DNA of 64,000 bases from an uncultured Roseobacter sp. (GTDB lineage Bacteria > Pseudomonadota > Alphaproteobacteria > Rhodobacterales > Rhodobacteraceae), in contig NZ_CANLKW010000001.1 of assembly GCF_947491795.1 (NCBI RefSeq), positions 558,001 to 622,000 of the forward strand, given 5' to 3'. The notes beneath the pieces are model-generated. The model saw nothing but the letters and a program-made list of their open reading frames with translations. It was not told the origin of the DNA and ran no database searches. The translations under genes were made by a program, and so were the position numbers. Numbering within the stretch: position 1 is the stretch's first letter; each line of letters starts with the position of its first letter. This document shows, one piece after another, positions 42,556 to 51,714 of the stretch.

Positions 42556-43257
42556 ATGTCGGACGAAGAAGACGATATCATCCTGGCAGAACTGGACGAC
42601 GAAGAACTTGTCCAGCAGATGTTTGATGACCTTTACGACGGTCTCAAAGAAGAAATCGAAGAAGCGGTCAACATCCTGCTCGAACGCGGATGGGCCCCTT
42701 ATGACATCCTGACCAAGGCGCTCGTCGGCGGCATGACAATCGTCGGGCACGATTTCCGCGATGGCATTCTGTTTGTGCCCGAAGTGCTGCTGGCTGCGAA
42801 TGCCATGAAGGGCGGGATGTTCATTCTCAAGCCCCTGCTTGCAGAAACCGGCGCACCGCGCGTAGGCAAAATGGTTATCGGCACCGTCAAAGGTGACATT
42901 CACGACATCGGCAAAAACCTCGTCGGCATGATGATGGAGGGCGCAGGCTTTGAAGTGGTGGATCTCGGCATCAACAACGCGGTCGAGAAATACATGGAAG
43001 CGCTGGAAACAGAAGCGCCGGATATTCTGGGTATGTCCGCCCTGCTGACCACGACCATGCCCTATATGAAAGTCGTTATCGACACGATGGTCGAACAGGG
43101 CGTGCGCGATGACTATATCGTTCTGGTCGGCGGCGCGCCGCTGAACGAGGAGTTTGGCAAGGCTATCGGCGCAGATGCCTATTGCCGGGACGCGGCGGTC
43201 GCCGTGGAAACCGCCAAGGAATGGGTCGGACGCAAGCATAATCAGAAATCCGCCTGA
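42556..43257 (+). CDS. Cobalamin-binding corrinoid protein (methyltransferase cognate)
   Basis: 233 residues: an N-terminal acidic helical cap (B12-binding-2 type, about 10-90, with MTIVGHDFRDGILFVPEVLLAANAMKGGMFILKPLL). A Rossmann-like B12 domain follows with base-off/His-on motif VKGDIHDIGKNLVGMMMEG at about 114-132, then GMSALLTTTMPYM and VLVGGAPLNEEF. It carries the methyl group on cobalt between partner methyltransferases. AGAGAGGAAC precedes the ATG. It stands between the homocysteine methyltransferase and DUF1638. Confidence 0.94.
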   Translation: MSDEEDDIILAELDDEELVQQMFDDLYDGLKEEIEEAVNILLERGWAPYDILTKALVGGMTIVGHDFRDGILFVPEVLLAANAMKGGMFILKPLLAETGAPRVGKMVIGTVKGDIHDIGKNLVGMMMEGAGFEVVDLGINNAVEKYMEALETEAPDILGMSALLTTTMPYMKVVIDTMVEQGVRDDYIVLVGGAPLNEEFGKAIGADAYCRDAAVAVETAKEWVGRKHNQKSA

Positions 43258-43276
43258 TCGCAGACGGAGCTTTGTG

Positions 43277-43315
43277 AAAGGCCTGTTCCGGCATCCCCGG
43301 GACAGGCCTTTGTTG
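43277..43315 (+). terminator. Intrinsic terminator after the corrinoid gene
   Basis: Long stem AAAGGCCTGT.../...ACAGGCCTTT with additional CCGG pairing in the middle, then TGTTGT. It lies 20 bases after the corrinoid stop and before DUF1638, so downstream expression may be attenuated. Confidence 0.75.
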
Positions 43316-43330
43316 TAAGAGAACGGACCA

Positions 43331-43969
43331 ATGAGCGATCTGAGTGACAGCATCCTGACCGAAAGCGGCATGCCACTGGAGCGGAGCACGGGGCGCGTTC
43401 TGCTGATAGCCTGCGGGGCGCTTGCCCGCGAAATCCTGGATCTGAAGAAGGCAAACCGCTGGGACCATCTTGACCTGACCTGCCTGCCCGCAAAACTGCA
43501 TCTCTATCCCGACCAGATCACCCGTGAGGTCCGCACGGCTGTTGACAGGCATCGCGACAGCTATGCGCAGATTTTTGTGGTCTATGCAGACTGTGGCACA
43601 GGCGGGCTTTTGCAGGCGGCCTGTGACGAGATGGGTGTAGATATGATCGCAGGTCCCCACTGTTACAGTTTTTTTGAAGGCAACAGCGTTTTCGCCGAAC
43701 GGGCAGCGGATGAGTTTACCGCGTTCTATCTGACAGATTTTCTGGTGCGGCAGTTTGATGCTTTTGTAATCCGGCCTATGGGTCTCGACCGGCATCCGGA
43801 ACTGCGGGACATGTATTTCGGCAACTATGAAAAGCTGGTCTATCAGGCGCAGACCGATGACCCGGCCCTGACAGCCAAAGCGCGGGAATGTGCAGAACGG
43901 CTTGGCCTCGACTTTGAGCGGCGCTTTACCGGATACGGTGATCTGCGTTCAGCACTGGAGCGGCTTTAG
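43331..43969 (+). CDS. DUF1638 domain-containing protein
   Basis: 212-residue soluble protein (VLLIACGALAREILDLKK...YDLTCLPAKLHLYPDQI pattern; here WDHLDLTCLPAKLHLYPDQITREVRTAVDR), followed by VVYADCGTGGLLQAACDEMGVDMIAGPHCYSFFEG. Cysteines at the start of each block could bind a metal or corrinoid. The family co-occurs with corrinoid methyltransferase genes, and that is the context here. Its catalytic role is not known to me. The stop overlaps the convergent SufE gene by 4 bases. Confidence 0.88.
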   Translation: MSDLSDSILTESGMPLERSTGRVLLIACGALAREILDLKKANRWDHLDLTCLPAKLHLYPDQITREVRTAVDRHRDSYAQIFVVYADCGTGGLLQAACDEMGVDMIAGPHCYSFFEGNSVFAERAADEFTAFYLTDFLVRQFDAFVIRPMGLDRHPELRDMYFGNYEKLVYQAQTDDPALTAKARECAERLGLDFERRFTGYGDLRSALERL

Positions 43970-44376
43970 GCGGCTGCCGCGGCTGTTTCGCGGATACGTT
44001 CAATCATCGCGCGCAGACCGTTGGAGCGCTGCGCGGACAGGTGATCGTTCAGACCGAGACGCCCCATCTCTGCCCGGGCGTCAACACCAGCCACATCCGC
44101 AAGGCTCAGCCCGTTATAGAGCCGCCGCAGCACAGCAATGAGTCCGTTGACGATCATGGCGTCACTCTCGCCCTCAAACGTGAGGGTGCCGCCGGCCGTG
44201 GTCACATGCAGCCAGACCTGGCTTGCGCAGCCATCCACCTTTGTCGCGGGCACCTTGAGCGCGTCCTCGAGAGGGGTCATCGCCTTGCCTTCCTCGATCA
44301 CCAGGCGGTAGCGGTCCTCCCACTCGTCCAGAAACTCGAAATCCTCAACCAGTTCTTCAAATGCAGCCTGTGCCAT
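43966..44376 (-). CDS. sufE: SufE-like sulfur acceptor protein
   Basis: 136-residue protein accepting persulfide from cysteine desulfurase for Fe-S assembly. The start MAQAAFEELVEDFEFLDEWEDRYRLVIEEGKAM, the active cysteine in KVDGCASQVWLHV, and the helix GDSDAM-like FEGESDAMIVNGLIAVLRRLYNG are typical. It is a single gene here, convergent with DUF1638; the suf operon is elsewhere. Confidence 0.92.
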   Translation of the reverse strand: MAQAAFEELVEDFEFLDEWEDRYRLVIEEGKAMTPLEDALKVPATKVDGCASQVWLHVTTAGGTLTFEGESDAMIVNGLIAVLRRLYNGLSLADVAGVDARAEMGRLGLNDHLSAQRSNGLRAMIERIRETAAAAA

Positions 44377-44503
44377 GCGTGCTCCTTAGGGGTCGGCCTA
44401 GGAGTTAAGTTGCGCGGGCGCAAAGGTCCAGACCCCTCCTTGGCGCTTTTCAAGCCCGGTCGGACAGGCTACACCATGCAAAAGTTAAATGACGGCAGGC
44501 TCC

Positions 44504-45013
44504 ATGCGCATCACAGTTTCCGCCCTTCTGGTTTCGACACTTGTTCTCACGGGATGTGGAACCAATCTGAACCCGCTCAACTGGTTCGGCGGTGGCACGT
44601 CCGAGCCCCGCGCGCCGGTTGCCGAAAACGACAATCCGCTGATCCCGGAACGCACAGGGCTCTTTTCGAGCCGCCGGGACCGCCTGGCTGTTTATAATGG
44701 CACAGCGGTTGAAACAGTAACCGACCTGACCGTCGAGCGTGTACCCGGCGGGGCCATCATCCGGGCAACCGGGGTTGCTGCGGTTCAGGGCATTTACGAC
44801 GTGCGACTGACACCTGCTAATGAGGATGAGGTGCCAGAGGACGGTATTCTGACGTACCGTCTGGAGGCCCTGCGCAGCGCGGACGGCGCGCGGGCAGGCA
44901 CGCCTGCATCGCGTGAGGTGACCGCCGCCCGCAAAGTCACCGACCGGCAGCTTGCAGGTGTGAGCAGAATACGTGTGGAAGGCGTTACAAACGCTCAGGT
45001 TTCACGCCGCTGA
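44504..45013 (+). CDS. Hypothetical lipoprotein
   Basis: 169-residue protein with a clear lipoprotein signal: MRITVSALLVSTLVLTGCGTN, with lipobox LTGC and acylated cysteine near residue 18. The mature chain is beta-rich (LAVYNGTAVETVTDLTVERVPGGAIIRATGVAAVQGIYDVRLTP). ATG 44504 is chosen over one five codons upstream because it gives a normal signal peptide. I do not recognise the family. It is convergent with rnd, 2 bases apart. Confidence 0.8.
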   Translation: MRITVSALLVSTLVLTGCGTNLNPLNWFGGGTSEPRAPVAENDNPLIPERTGLFSSRRDRLAVYNGTAVETVTDLTVERVPGGAIIRATGVAAVQGIYDVRLTPANEDEVPEDGILTYRLEALRSADGARAGTPASREVTAARKVTDRQLAGVSRIRVEGVTNAQVSRR

Positions 45014-45015
45014 CA

Positions 45016-46176
45016 TTAATCCAGCGACACGATCCGTACATCCGAGCCATCCGCAGCGAGCGCAATTTTACCCTCGCACAGGCGCAGCGCATCTGCGCCA
45101 AAGACTTCGTGCCGCCAGCCCGACAGGGCGGGCACGTCCCGCAGGCCTGCGGCGATCGCGTCCAGATCGGACGCCGGAGCAATCAGCTTGGCCGCAACGC
45201 CCGCACTTTCGGTTTTGGCTTTCAGCAATACGCGCAACAGATCCGCCAGTGCGGGATTGACCTGCAGCTTGTCCCTTGACCGGTCGGGTTTGGGCATCTG
45301 GTCGGGTTCGCAGGCGACACCCGCGGCCACAGCCTTCAGAATACCTTCGGCAATATCCCCGCGGCGCGCTTCGCGCAGCAGCAGACGCGCACGGCCCAGT
45401 TCTTCGCCGTTTTTCGGTTTGTTGGATGCCAGTTCGACCAGCGCATCATCCTTGAAGACCCGGTTGCGCGGAATGTTCCGGCTTTGCGCATGTTCTTCGC
45501 GAAAGGCCGCAAGCTCACGCACGACTGACAAAAATTTTGGAGAATTCGTACGGGTTTTTACCCGGCGCCAGGCCTCACGCGGTTCCACCACATAGGTGCC
45601 CGGTGTCGTCAGCACTGTCAGTTCTTCGCGGACCCAGCGGCTGCGACCAGTCTCTTCGAGCTTTTCAGCAAGAAATTCATAGATTTCCCGCAGATGCGTC
45701 ACATCCGCCAGTGCATAGGTTTTTTGCGCATCTGTCAGGGGCCGGCGTGACCAGTCCGTAAAACGCGAAGTTTTATCGAGCGGTTTTTTGGCGATCCTGC
45801 GCACCAGTGTCTCATAGCCTACCTGCTCACCGAAACCGCAGACCATCGCCGCGACCTGGGTATCAAACAATGGCTCGGGGAACACTTCTGCATCGACGTA
45901 AAAGATCTCCAGATCCTGGCGGGCAGCATGAAAGACTTTGACGACAGAGGTATCCCGGAACAGATCATAGAGCGGCTCCAGCGACAGCCCTTCTGCCAGC
46001 GGATCCACCAGAACGGCGTTGCTGTCATCTTTCCCGGGCATGGCAAGCTGAACAAGACACAGTTTGGAATAGTAAGTCCGTTCACGCAGAAATTCAGTGT
46101 CTACAGTGACATAGTCGTGTTCTGCGGCCTGTGTGCAGAATTCTGCGAGGTCCTGGGTTGTGGTGATCGTCTTCAT
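45016..46176 (-). CDS. rnd: Ribonuclease D
   Basis: 386-residue 3'-5' exoribonuclease for tRNA 3' maturation. DEDDy catalytic motifs are visible: YVTVDTEFLRERTYYSKLCLVQLA (Exo I), KVFHAARQDLEIF (Exo II) and TYALADVTHLREIY (Exo III with Tyr). An HRDC domain follows (LAAFREEHAQSRNIPRNRVFKDDALVELASNKP) and an ALPHA-type C-terminus. ATG 46176 gives the usual length; an upstream GTG at 46209 is less likely. Confidence 0.94.
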   Translation of the reverse strand: MKTITTTQDLAEFCTQAAEHDYVTVDTEFLRERTYYSKLCLVQLAMPGKDDSNAVLVDPLAEGLSLEPLYDLFRDTSVVKVFHAARQDLEIFYVDAEVFPEPLFDTQVAAMVCGFGEQVGYETLVRRIAKKPLDKTSRFTDWSRRPLTDAQKTYALADVTHLREIYEFLAEKLEETGRSRWVREELTVLTTPGTYVVEPREAWRRVKTRTNSPKFLSVVRELAAFREEHAQSRNIPRNRVFKDDALVELASNKPKNGEELGRARLLLREARRGDIAEGILKAVAAGVACEPDQMPKPDRSRDKLQVNPALADLLRVLLKAKTESAGVAAKLIAPASDLDAIAAGLRDVPALSGWRHEVFGADALRLCEGKIALAADGSDVRIVSLD

Positions 46177-46262
46177 ACCGGCAATTCTTTTTTGTTGTCG
46201 CGGCCCCACGTCCCGGCACTGTTACACGACTGCTTCGGGAATGACCAGAACCGCATTCCGGC

Positions 46263-46859
46263 TCATGCCGTCAGGTGAACAGGCGTTCTGTCACCAGCAC
46301 AAAACCGCCGCAGCACCATCGGGTACAGCCGGTGCTCCTGGACCAGAACACGGTCTGCCAGAGTGTCCGGAGTATCGCCCTCCAGAACCGGCACTTTGGC
46401 CTGCCCAAGGATCGGGCCATCATCCAGCGCCGCCGTCACTTCATGCACGGTGCAGCCATGCTGACTGTCGCCTGCCGCGAGCGCACGGGCATGGGTGTTC
46501 AGACCTTTGTACTTCGGGAGCAATGAGGGATGGATGTTGAGCATGCGGCCCTGCCACTGGTCCGTAAATCCACCCGTCAGCTTGCGCATGAAACCGGCCA
46601 GACAGATCAGATCGGGCGCATAGGGCGCAAGGGCAGCGGATACCGCGCTTTCAAAAGCCGCCCTGTCACCGCTGAATGGCTGGTGCCGGATAATTTCCGT
46701 GGCAACGCCGCGCGCCTGAGCCTTGTCCAGACCGGCAGCGGTCGGCTCGTTGGACAGCACGACGCAGGGCCGTCCCGGGTGATCGCCGGTCATACTGTCG
46801 AGCAGCTGCACCATGTTTGAGCCGCTGCCCGAGATAAAGACAGCGACGCGTCTGCTCAC
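46263..46859 (-). CDS. purN: Phosphoribosylglycinamide formyltransferase
   Basis: 198-residue GAR transformylase, third step of purine synthesis. [17 protein letters not shown] (phosphate loop), [23 protein letters not shown] with catalytic Asn-His, and [20 protein letters not shown] with the catalytic Asp are seen. Overlaps purM by 4 bases, forming purM-purN. Confidence 0.96.
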   Translation of the reverse strand: MSRRVAVFISGSGSNMVQLLDSMTGDHPGRPCVVLSNEPTAAGLDKAQARGVATEIIRHQPFSGDRAAFESAVSAALAPYAPDLICLAGFMRKLTGGFTDQWQGRMLNIHPSLLPKYKGLNTHARALAAGDSQHGCTVHEVTAALDDGPILGQAKVPVLEGDTPDTLADRVLVQEHRLYPMVLRRFCAGDRTPVHLTA

Positions 46860-47902
46860 AGCAGCGATCCTGTATACGCAACACCGGGCTTGTCCGTAAC
46901 TGTCCCGATCCGCGTGACCGTCTCACCGGCCTCTTCAAGAAGTGCCTTCAGATCCTCCGCCCGGTTTGCATCCACCGACAGGATCATGCCCATGCCGCAG
47001 TTAAAGGTTTTCAACAGCTCTGTTTCCTGCATGCCGCCCATCTTCGCCATCCAGGCAAAGACACCCGGCAGCGACCAGCTGTTCAGATCAATCTCGGCGC
47101 CCAAGGTGTCCGGCAGGACACGGGGCAGGTTTTCGGTCAGACCGCCACCGGTGATATGCGCCAGTGCATGCACGCCCCCTGCCCGCACTGCGGCCAGTGC
47201 CGGCTGCACATAGAGACGCGTCGGCGTCAGCAGAACCTCACCCAGCGACCCGCCGGCCCAGGGGCATGCATCCCCCCAGCCGAGACCAGACATCTCTACC
47301 AGGCGGCGGACCAGACTGTATCCGTTCGAATGCACCCCGTCAGAGGCCAGCCCGAGCAGAACATCTCCGCTTTGGACACCGGCAGGCAGATCCGCACCGC
47401 GTTCCATGGCCCCGACCGAAAAGCCCGCCAGATCAAAGTCACCCGGTGGATACATGCCAGGCATTTCCGCCGTTTCCCCGCCGATCAGTGCGCAGCCCGC
47501 ACGGGCGCAGCCTTCTGCGATGCCCTCAATGATCCGCGCGGCCTTGTCCGTATCCAGCGCACCGGTCGCAAAATAGTCGAGAAAGAAGAGCGGCTCGGCC
47601 CCCTGACACACCAGGTCATTCACACACATGGCCACCAGATCAATACCGACGCCATCTACATACCCTGTATCAATGGCGATCCGCAGCTTGGTACCGACAC
47701 CGTCTGTCGCGGCAACGAGGATCGGATCTGTAAACCCTGCATCCTTAAGATCAAAGAGCGCGCCAAAGCCACCAAGACCCGCCATGACCCCACTGCGCGA
47801 TGTGCGTTTGGCAGCGGGTTTGATACGGTCCACGAGCGCGTTTCCGGCATCAATATCGACGCCGGCATCGGCATAGGTCATTCCGTTTTTCGGCGCTGTC
47901 AT
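46856..47902 (-). CDS. purM: Phosphoribosylformylglycinamidine cyclo-ligase (AIR synthetase)
   Basis: 348-residue enzyme closing the imidazole ring. [20 protein letters not shown] at the N-terminus, [41 protein letters not shown] and [16 protein letters not shown] are signatures. ATG 47902 has GGAGA 6 bases upstream and the length matches the family; the longer frame is rejected. Coupled to purN. Confidence 0.96.
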   Translation of the reverse strand: MTAPKNGMTYADAGVDIDAGNALVDRIKPAAKRTSRSGVMAGLGGFGALFDLKDAGFTDPILVAATDGVGTKLRIAIDTGYVDGVGIDLVAMCVNDLVCQGAEPLFFLDYFATGALDTDKAARIIEGIAEGCARAGCALIGGETAEMPGMYPPGDFDLAGFSVGAMERGADLPAGVQSGDVLLGLASDGVHSNGYSLVRRLVEMSGLGWGDACPWAGGSLGEVLLTPTRLYVQPALAAVRAGGVHALAHITGGGLTENLPRVLPDTLGAEIDLNSWSLPGVFAWMAKMGGMQETELLKTFNCGMGMILSVDANRAEDLKALLEEAGETVTRIGTVTDKPGVAYTGSLL

Positions 47903-48030
47903 GATCTGTCTCCTGGCCCCGGCATCCACTGTGCGCGGGTTAGAGCATTCAGTCGCTGACTGCAACGCCTGCAAGGGCCGATCGGCCTCTTGACGAGACC
48001 GGCGCGCAGCCTTAGGCACAGGATTGTGGC

Positions 48031-48107
48031 GGGCCTGTAGCTCAATTGGTTAGAGCAGAGCGCTCATAACGCTTTGGTTGCGGGTTCAAGTCCTGCCGGG
48101 CCTACCA
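48031..48107 (+). tRNA. tRNA with CAT anticodon, probably tRNA-Ile2 (lysidine) rather than Met
   Basis: 77 nt including CCA. Acceptor GGGCCTG/CGGGCCT (G1-U72 and one internal G-U), D arm GCTCAATTGGTTAGAGC, anticodon stem AGCG/CGCT with loop CTCATAA, T arm GCGGG-TTCAAGT-CCTGC. The CAT anticodon is shared by initiator and elongator Met and by Ile2. The anticodon stem-loop resembles alphaproteobacterial Ile2 genes, so TilS would be needed to read AUA. The amino acid call is tentative. Confidence 0.88.
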
Positions 48108-48137
48108 TATCCCCCGCTTCCCCGACGGTCGCTGTGC

Positions 48138-49463
48138 TCAGCGCGCGATCACAATATCCGCCTGCAGCCCTCCAAGACGCTCGGATGATCCGAGCCGCAG
48201 AACGCCACCATGTGCGCGTGCAATATCAGTGGCAATCGCAAGCCCCAGACCGACACTGCCGCCCTTGTCCTGGTTACGCGCCGGGTCCAGCCTGGTAAAG
48301 GGCCGGGTCGCTTCTTCGCGCCTGTCCGCAGGGATGCCTGGCCCGTCATCCTCGACCCTTATGCGCAGTGCTTTCTCGCTCAGCATCACAGAGACCTCGG
48401 CGTGCGCGCCGTAGCGCACCGCATTCGAGATCAGATTGTCCAGTGCGCGGCGCATCGTAAGCGCATTGAGCTTGACCGTTCCGGTCCCGTCGCCGTCTGC
48501 CTCGGCGATTGTCACATCGCGCCCCGCACGCCGGGCTTCCTGAACGACTTCCTCAACAAGTTCATGCGGATCAACGGGTTCAGGCTCTCCCTCGCCCGAT
48601 CCCTTGACGAAGTTCAGGAATGCATCCAGCATGCGCTGCATATCATCCACATCGTGTTCAAATGTCTCTCTGTCTTCATCGTCCAGCATGGACAGGCTGA
48701 GACGCATCCGCGTGAGCGGCGTGCGCAGGTCATGGCTGACACCGGACAACATCAGTGTGCGCTGCTCGATCTGACGTTCGATACGCGATCGCATATCCAG
48801 AAAAGCGTTGCCAGCCGATCTGACCTCAATAGCACCGGTGGGCGTGTAGGGTTCGTGACGGCCACGGCCAAAGGCTTCTGCTGCACGCGCCAGCCGCTTG
48901 ATAGGCCGCAACTGATTGCGCAGGTACAAAATGGCGATGAACGTAATAAGACCGCCAAAAAACAGCATGTTCACAAACAGCTGATGAGGATTGGAGGCCG
49001 AAATCCGGCGCCGGTCAAAACTGAGCATCACTGGTCCGTGGCGGCTGTCTGCGTAAACATGCACCCGGCGGTCGTCTGTCAGATTTATGGACCGGACCGT
49101 TTTCAGGTCAGCAGGCAAACGCGCCACAATCACCCGGCCGGAAAAGTCATACCAGCTGCGCATGTGGTCAGCAGGCACATCACTTTCATCGACCGGCACG
49201 GCCGTGATCGCCAGCACCCCGGCCTGCGTCACCACCTCCCCCGCGACAGAGCCCCTGTCCGGCGCGTCGCCGACGATGTTGAGGATCAGACGCAATTCGC
49301 GCGAGACGGTATCGGTCATCTGCTCCGTGACATCCTCAAAGTGACGCGTCAGAAACAGGACGGTCACGACAAGCTGCAGGAATACAACCGGCAGCAACAG
49401 AATGAGGATTGCCCGGGCATAAAGGCTGCGCGGCATATATTGTTTGAGCCAGGCAAAAGACAT
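48138..49463 (-). CDS. EnvZ-like sensor histidine kinase
   Basis: 441 residues: transmembrane helix (AILILLLPVVFLQLVVTVLFL), periplasmic domain of about 130 residues, second helix (LFVNMLFFGGLITFIAILYL), HAMP (RPIKRLARAAEAFGRG), phosphoacceptor motif LMLSGVSHDLRTPLTRMRLSL, and ATPase domain with LDNLISNAVRYG, VEDDGPGI and GGSVGLGLAIATDIARAHGG. No response-regulator gene is adjacent in this window. The ATG at 49463 is used; the longer frame overlaps the divergent MBL gene. Ligand unknown. Confidence 0.9.
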   Translation of the reverse strand: MSFAWLKQYMPRSLYARAILILLLPVVFLQLVVTVLFLTRHFEDVTEQMTDTVSRELRLILNIVGDAPDRGSVAGEVVTQAGVLAITAVPVDESDVPADHMRSWYDFSGRVIVARLPADLKTVRSINLTDDRRVHVYADSRHGPVMLSFDRRRISASNPHQLFVNMLFFGGLITFIAILYLRNQLRPIKRLARAAEAFGRGRHEPYTPTGAIEVRSAGNAFLDMRSRIERQIEQRTLMLSGVSHDLRTPLTRMRLSLSMLDDEDRETFEHDVDDMQRMLDAFLNFVKGSGEGEPEPVDPHELVEEVVQEARRAGRDVTIAEADGDGTGTVKLNALTMRRALDNLISNAVRYGAHAEVSVMLSEKALRIRVEDDGPGIPADRREEATRPFTRLDPARNQDKGGSVGLGLAIATDIARAHGGVLRLGSSERLGGLQADIVIAR

Positions 49464-49510
49464 ACACCAGACCCTAGCCGCGCACCTGCCCTTTAGAAAG
49501 AGCCAAACCA

Positions 49511-50425
49511 ATGCACCTGCCAGAGGATTTTGAACCGGTCTATGGCCAGCCCGAGACCCTGGCGCCCGGCCTGCGCAGAGTTGTCGCCCCAAACCCATCG
49601 CCAATGACCTGGCGGGGTACAAACAGCTATATTCTTGGTGCCAGAGGTCTTGCGGTTATTGATCCGGGGCCGTTGAATGATGACCATCTGGCGGCTCTTC
49701 TGGCAACACCTGAACCCGGCCAGCATATCAGCCACATCATCGTAACCCACGCGCACCTCGACCATTCGCCGCTGGCGCCGGTTCTGAGCCGGGAGACAGG
49801 TGCACAGGTGCTGGCTTTTGGGCCCGCACATGCCGGTCGCTCGGCCATTATGAACCAGCTTGCGGCCAGCGGACTTGCTGGTGGTGGTGAAGGTATTGAC
49901 GAGGCATTCAACCCGGACATCACGGTCCGTCACGGCGACAGGATAGATGGCGATGGATGGCAGCTGAACGTGTTGCACACGCCCGGTCACATCGGAAACC
50001 ATATCTGTCTCGGCTGGCGTGACACCTGCTTTACCGGAGACCACGTTATGGGATGGGCCAGCTCTTTGGTGTCACCGCCCGACGGCGATCTGACCGATTT
50101 CATGCAAAGCTGCCGGCTTTTGCAGGAAAACACGTGGCGGGCATTCTATCCTGGCCACGGCGCGGCAATCACAGCCCCCACTGAACGGCTTTCCTGGCTG
50201 ATCAGACACCGCGAGAAACGCGAAAACGCGATTCTGGCCGCGCTTGGCGATCACCCCAAAACGGCCAGCACGCTGGCGCACGAGATCTATACCGATGCTC
50301 CTGCGGTGCTGCTGCCCGCAGCAACCCGTAATGTACTGGCCCATCTTATTGACCTGTATGGGAAATCCCTTGTTCAACCTCAGGGTATTCTGGCAGCAGA
50401 TACCACCTTTTGTATCGTGCGCTGA
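49511..50425 (+). CDS. Metallo-beta-lactamase-fold hydrolase (LACTB2-like)
   Basis: 304-residue MBL-fold protein. The dinuclear metal motif is THAHLDHS near residues 80-87, followed by HTPGHIGNHICL, FTGDHVMG and YPGHGAAI. The C-terminal winged-helix-like part (EKRENAILAALGDHPKTASTLAHEIYTDAP...ATRNVLAHLIDLYGK) is characteristic of LACTB2/hydroxyacylglutathione-hydrolase-like proteins. Substrate is unknown; endoribonuclease or thioesterase activity are the usual options. Transcribed divergently from the histidine kinase. Confidence 0.9.
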   Translation: MHLPEDFEPVYGQPETLAPGLRRVVAPNPSPMTWRGTNSYILGARGLAVIDPGPLNDDHLAALLATPEPGQHISHIIVTHAHLDHSPLAPVLSRETGAQVLAFGPAHAGRSAIMNQLAASGLAGGGEGIDEAFNPDITVRHGDRIDGDGWQLNVLHTPGHIGNHICLGWRDTCFTGDHVMGWASSLVSPPDGDLTDFMQSCRLLQENTWRAFYPGHGAAITAPTERLSWLIRHREKRENAILAALGDHPKTASTLAHEIYTDAPAVLLPAATRNVLAHLIDLYGKSLVQPQGILAADTTFCIVR

Positions 50426-50503
50426 GGGGCATCGCAAAATTGGGATTTTTCGGCAAATCCCTCTGGACGTGCGAATCCAGCGCTGCTATATCGCCCAGAC
50501 CGT

Positions 50504-50578
50504 TCCGGCGTAGCTCAGCGGTAGAGCAGTTGACTGTTAATCAATTGGTCGTAGGTTCGATCCCTACCGCCGGAGCCA
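50504..50578 (+). tRNA. tRNA-Asn(GTT), integration site of the adjoining island
   Basis: 75 nt including CCA: acceptor TCCGGCG/CGCCGGA, D arm GCTCAGCGGTAGAGC, anticodon loop CTGTTAA, T arm TAGGTTCGATCCCTA. Its 3' half is duplicated at 60008-60053. The gene stays complete because the island's own end restores it. Confidence 0.96.
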
Positions 50579-50579
50579 A
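50534..50579 (+). repeat. attL: 46-bp direct repeat inside tRNA-Asn
   Basis: Begins in the anticodon loop (CTGTTAATCAATTGG...) and runs to one base past the CCA. It is identical over 46 bases to 60008-60053. Both flanks diverge immediately. Marks the left junction of the integrated element. Confidence 0.95.
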
Positions 50580-50923
50580 TTTATCATTATTTTTCCATAT
50601 GTTACGTATGATTGCGGTTTCTGCAATCATGCGTTCCTAAGTTACGGAAGCACTACGGAAGCAGCGCGACACGTATCTTTGAGTGGTGTCTTTGCAACAC
50701 TCGTTTCTTCAACAGTCAGATGACGCGCCCGCCATCACAGAGAGAAATCGTCTCTGGTGCACCTTTTGCCTATCAAAACCAACTTCGCTGGCATAGTCGC
50801 AGATGCTCGTCGCGACTCCTGCACATCTGTTCGTTTACCAATCGCCACACTACCTATGGTTGTTGATGCGCAGATGTGTTTTGTTCCGTCCAGTAGAACA
50901 GGCAACTATCGAAGGACGCTAAA
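50580..50923. other. Left end of the island, non-coding
   Basis: About 340 bases without a gene. Contains a U-rich tract just after the tRNA, a perfect hairpin ATGATTGC/GCAATCAT at 50608-50630, and the two ACGGAAGCA repeats listed separately. The promoter of the nuclease gene should be in its right part. Confidence 0.5.
50644..50663 (+). repeat. Left paired 9-bp repeats, candidate integrase arm sites
   Basis: ACGGAAGCA at 50644-50652 and again at 50655-50663, repeating every 11 bases. The same pair with the same 11-base period and orientation occurs at 59858-59877 near the other end. Direct repeats near both att cores are the usual form of arm-type sites for tyrosine integrases; assignment is by position and symmetry. 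Confidence 0.6.
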
Positions 50924-51532
50924 TTGGAAGCAGCAATAGCAGCGCTGTGCATAATCGGTTTCCTGGTCTTCGCTTTCGTATTGGGCAGAAAACAAGACGA
51001 CACACAGCAAAGATCGAAACCGGCGACTGAAGAACCGCTTCCACCAACCCGAACACCCGGACTGCGAAGCAAACAAAGGCCAGTGTTTGACTCCACCACC
51101 GCCTCATCAACCACCAAGGCACAGGTTTTGACCGGTCCGGCATATGTCGTGGACGGCGACACTATCAAAATCAGAAAAACACAGATTCGGCTGTTTGGTG
51201 TAGATGCACCAGAATTGAACCACCCTTACGGACAAAAGGCGAAGTGGGCGATGGTGAAACTTTGCAAAGGCCATAACGTCCGAGCGGAAATCACCGAAAA
51301 AGATGACTATGGCCGTACGGTCGCAAGGTGTTTCCTGCCGGATGGCCGGGATTTGTCCGCAGAGTTGGTAAAGCAAGGTCTCGCTATCGACTGGCCGAAG
51401 TATTCGGGTGGAGTTTACCGGAACTTTGAAACAATAGACGCACGGAAAAAACTTTGGCTTGCCGACGCTCGCCAAAAGGGGCGAATGGACGTTTGGGAAG
51501 AGTATGAAGACAAATGTAGAAAACGAACCTGA
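50924..51532 (+). CDS. Membrane-anchored thermonuclease-like (SNase fold) protein
   Basis: 202 residues. An N-terminal transmembrane helix (IAALCIIGFLVFAFVLG) and a polar linker (about 25-70) lead to an SNase domain: YVVDGDTIKIRKTQIRLFGVDAPELNHPYGQKAKWAM, then ITEKDDYGRTVARCFLPDG and LVKQGLAIDW. The metal- and phosphate-contact residues of staphylococcal nuclease (Asp in VDGDT, Arg in IRLFGVDAPE, DYGR) are present, so it should be active on DNA or RNA. The start is TTG at 50924 with AAGGA 8 bases upstream. The first cargo gene of the island; a role in defence or DNA uptake is inference. Confidence 0.83.
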   Translation: MEAAIAALCIIGFLVFAFVLGRKQDDTQQRSKPATEEPLPPTRTPGLRSKQRPVFDSTTASSTTKAQVLTGPAYVVDGDTIKIRKTQIRLFGVDAPELNHPYGQKAKWAMVKLCKGHNVRAEITEKDDYGRTVARCFLPDGRDLSAELVKQGLAIDWPKYSGGVYRNFETIDARKKLWLADARQKGRMDVWEEYEDKCRKRT

Positions 51533-51669
51533 CGGCGCCTAGCAGCCATTGGGGGCGGTGTTCCGATTTTACGTCGCGGCCTAGCAAAGCGGCCATTCAT
51601 AAGAATAATGACTTCCGCGTTGGGGTAAGGTCGGCCCCAACGGTTGAACTGCCGCCATCCAACGACCAC

Positions 51670-51714
51670 ATGTTGTGGGTGCTCGTTGATGCTGGACGAT
51701 ATAGGGGAAGGCCG
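51670..51714 (+). other. In-frame upstream extension, not taken as coding
   Basis: The reading frame of the next gene is open from 51670 with an alternative start. The stretch lacks a ribosome site and the ATG at 51715 has GGAAGG just upstream, so it is left out of the gene. Confidence 0.35.
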
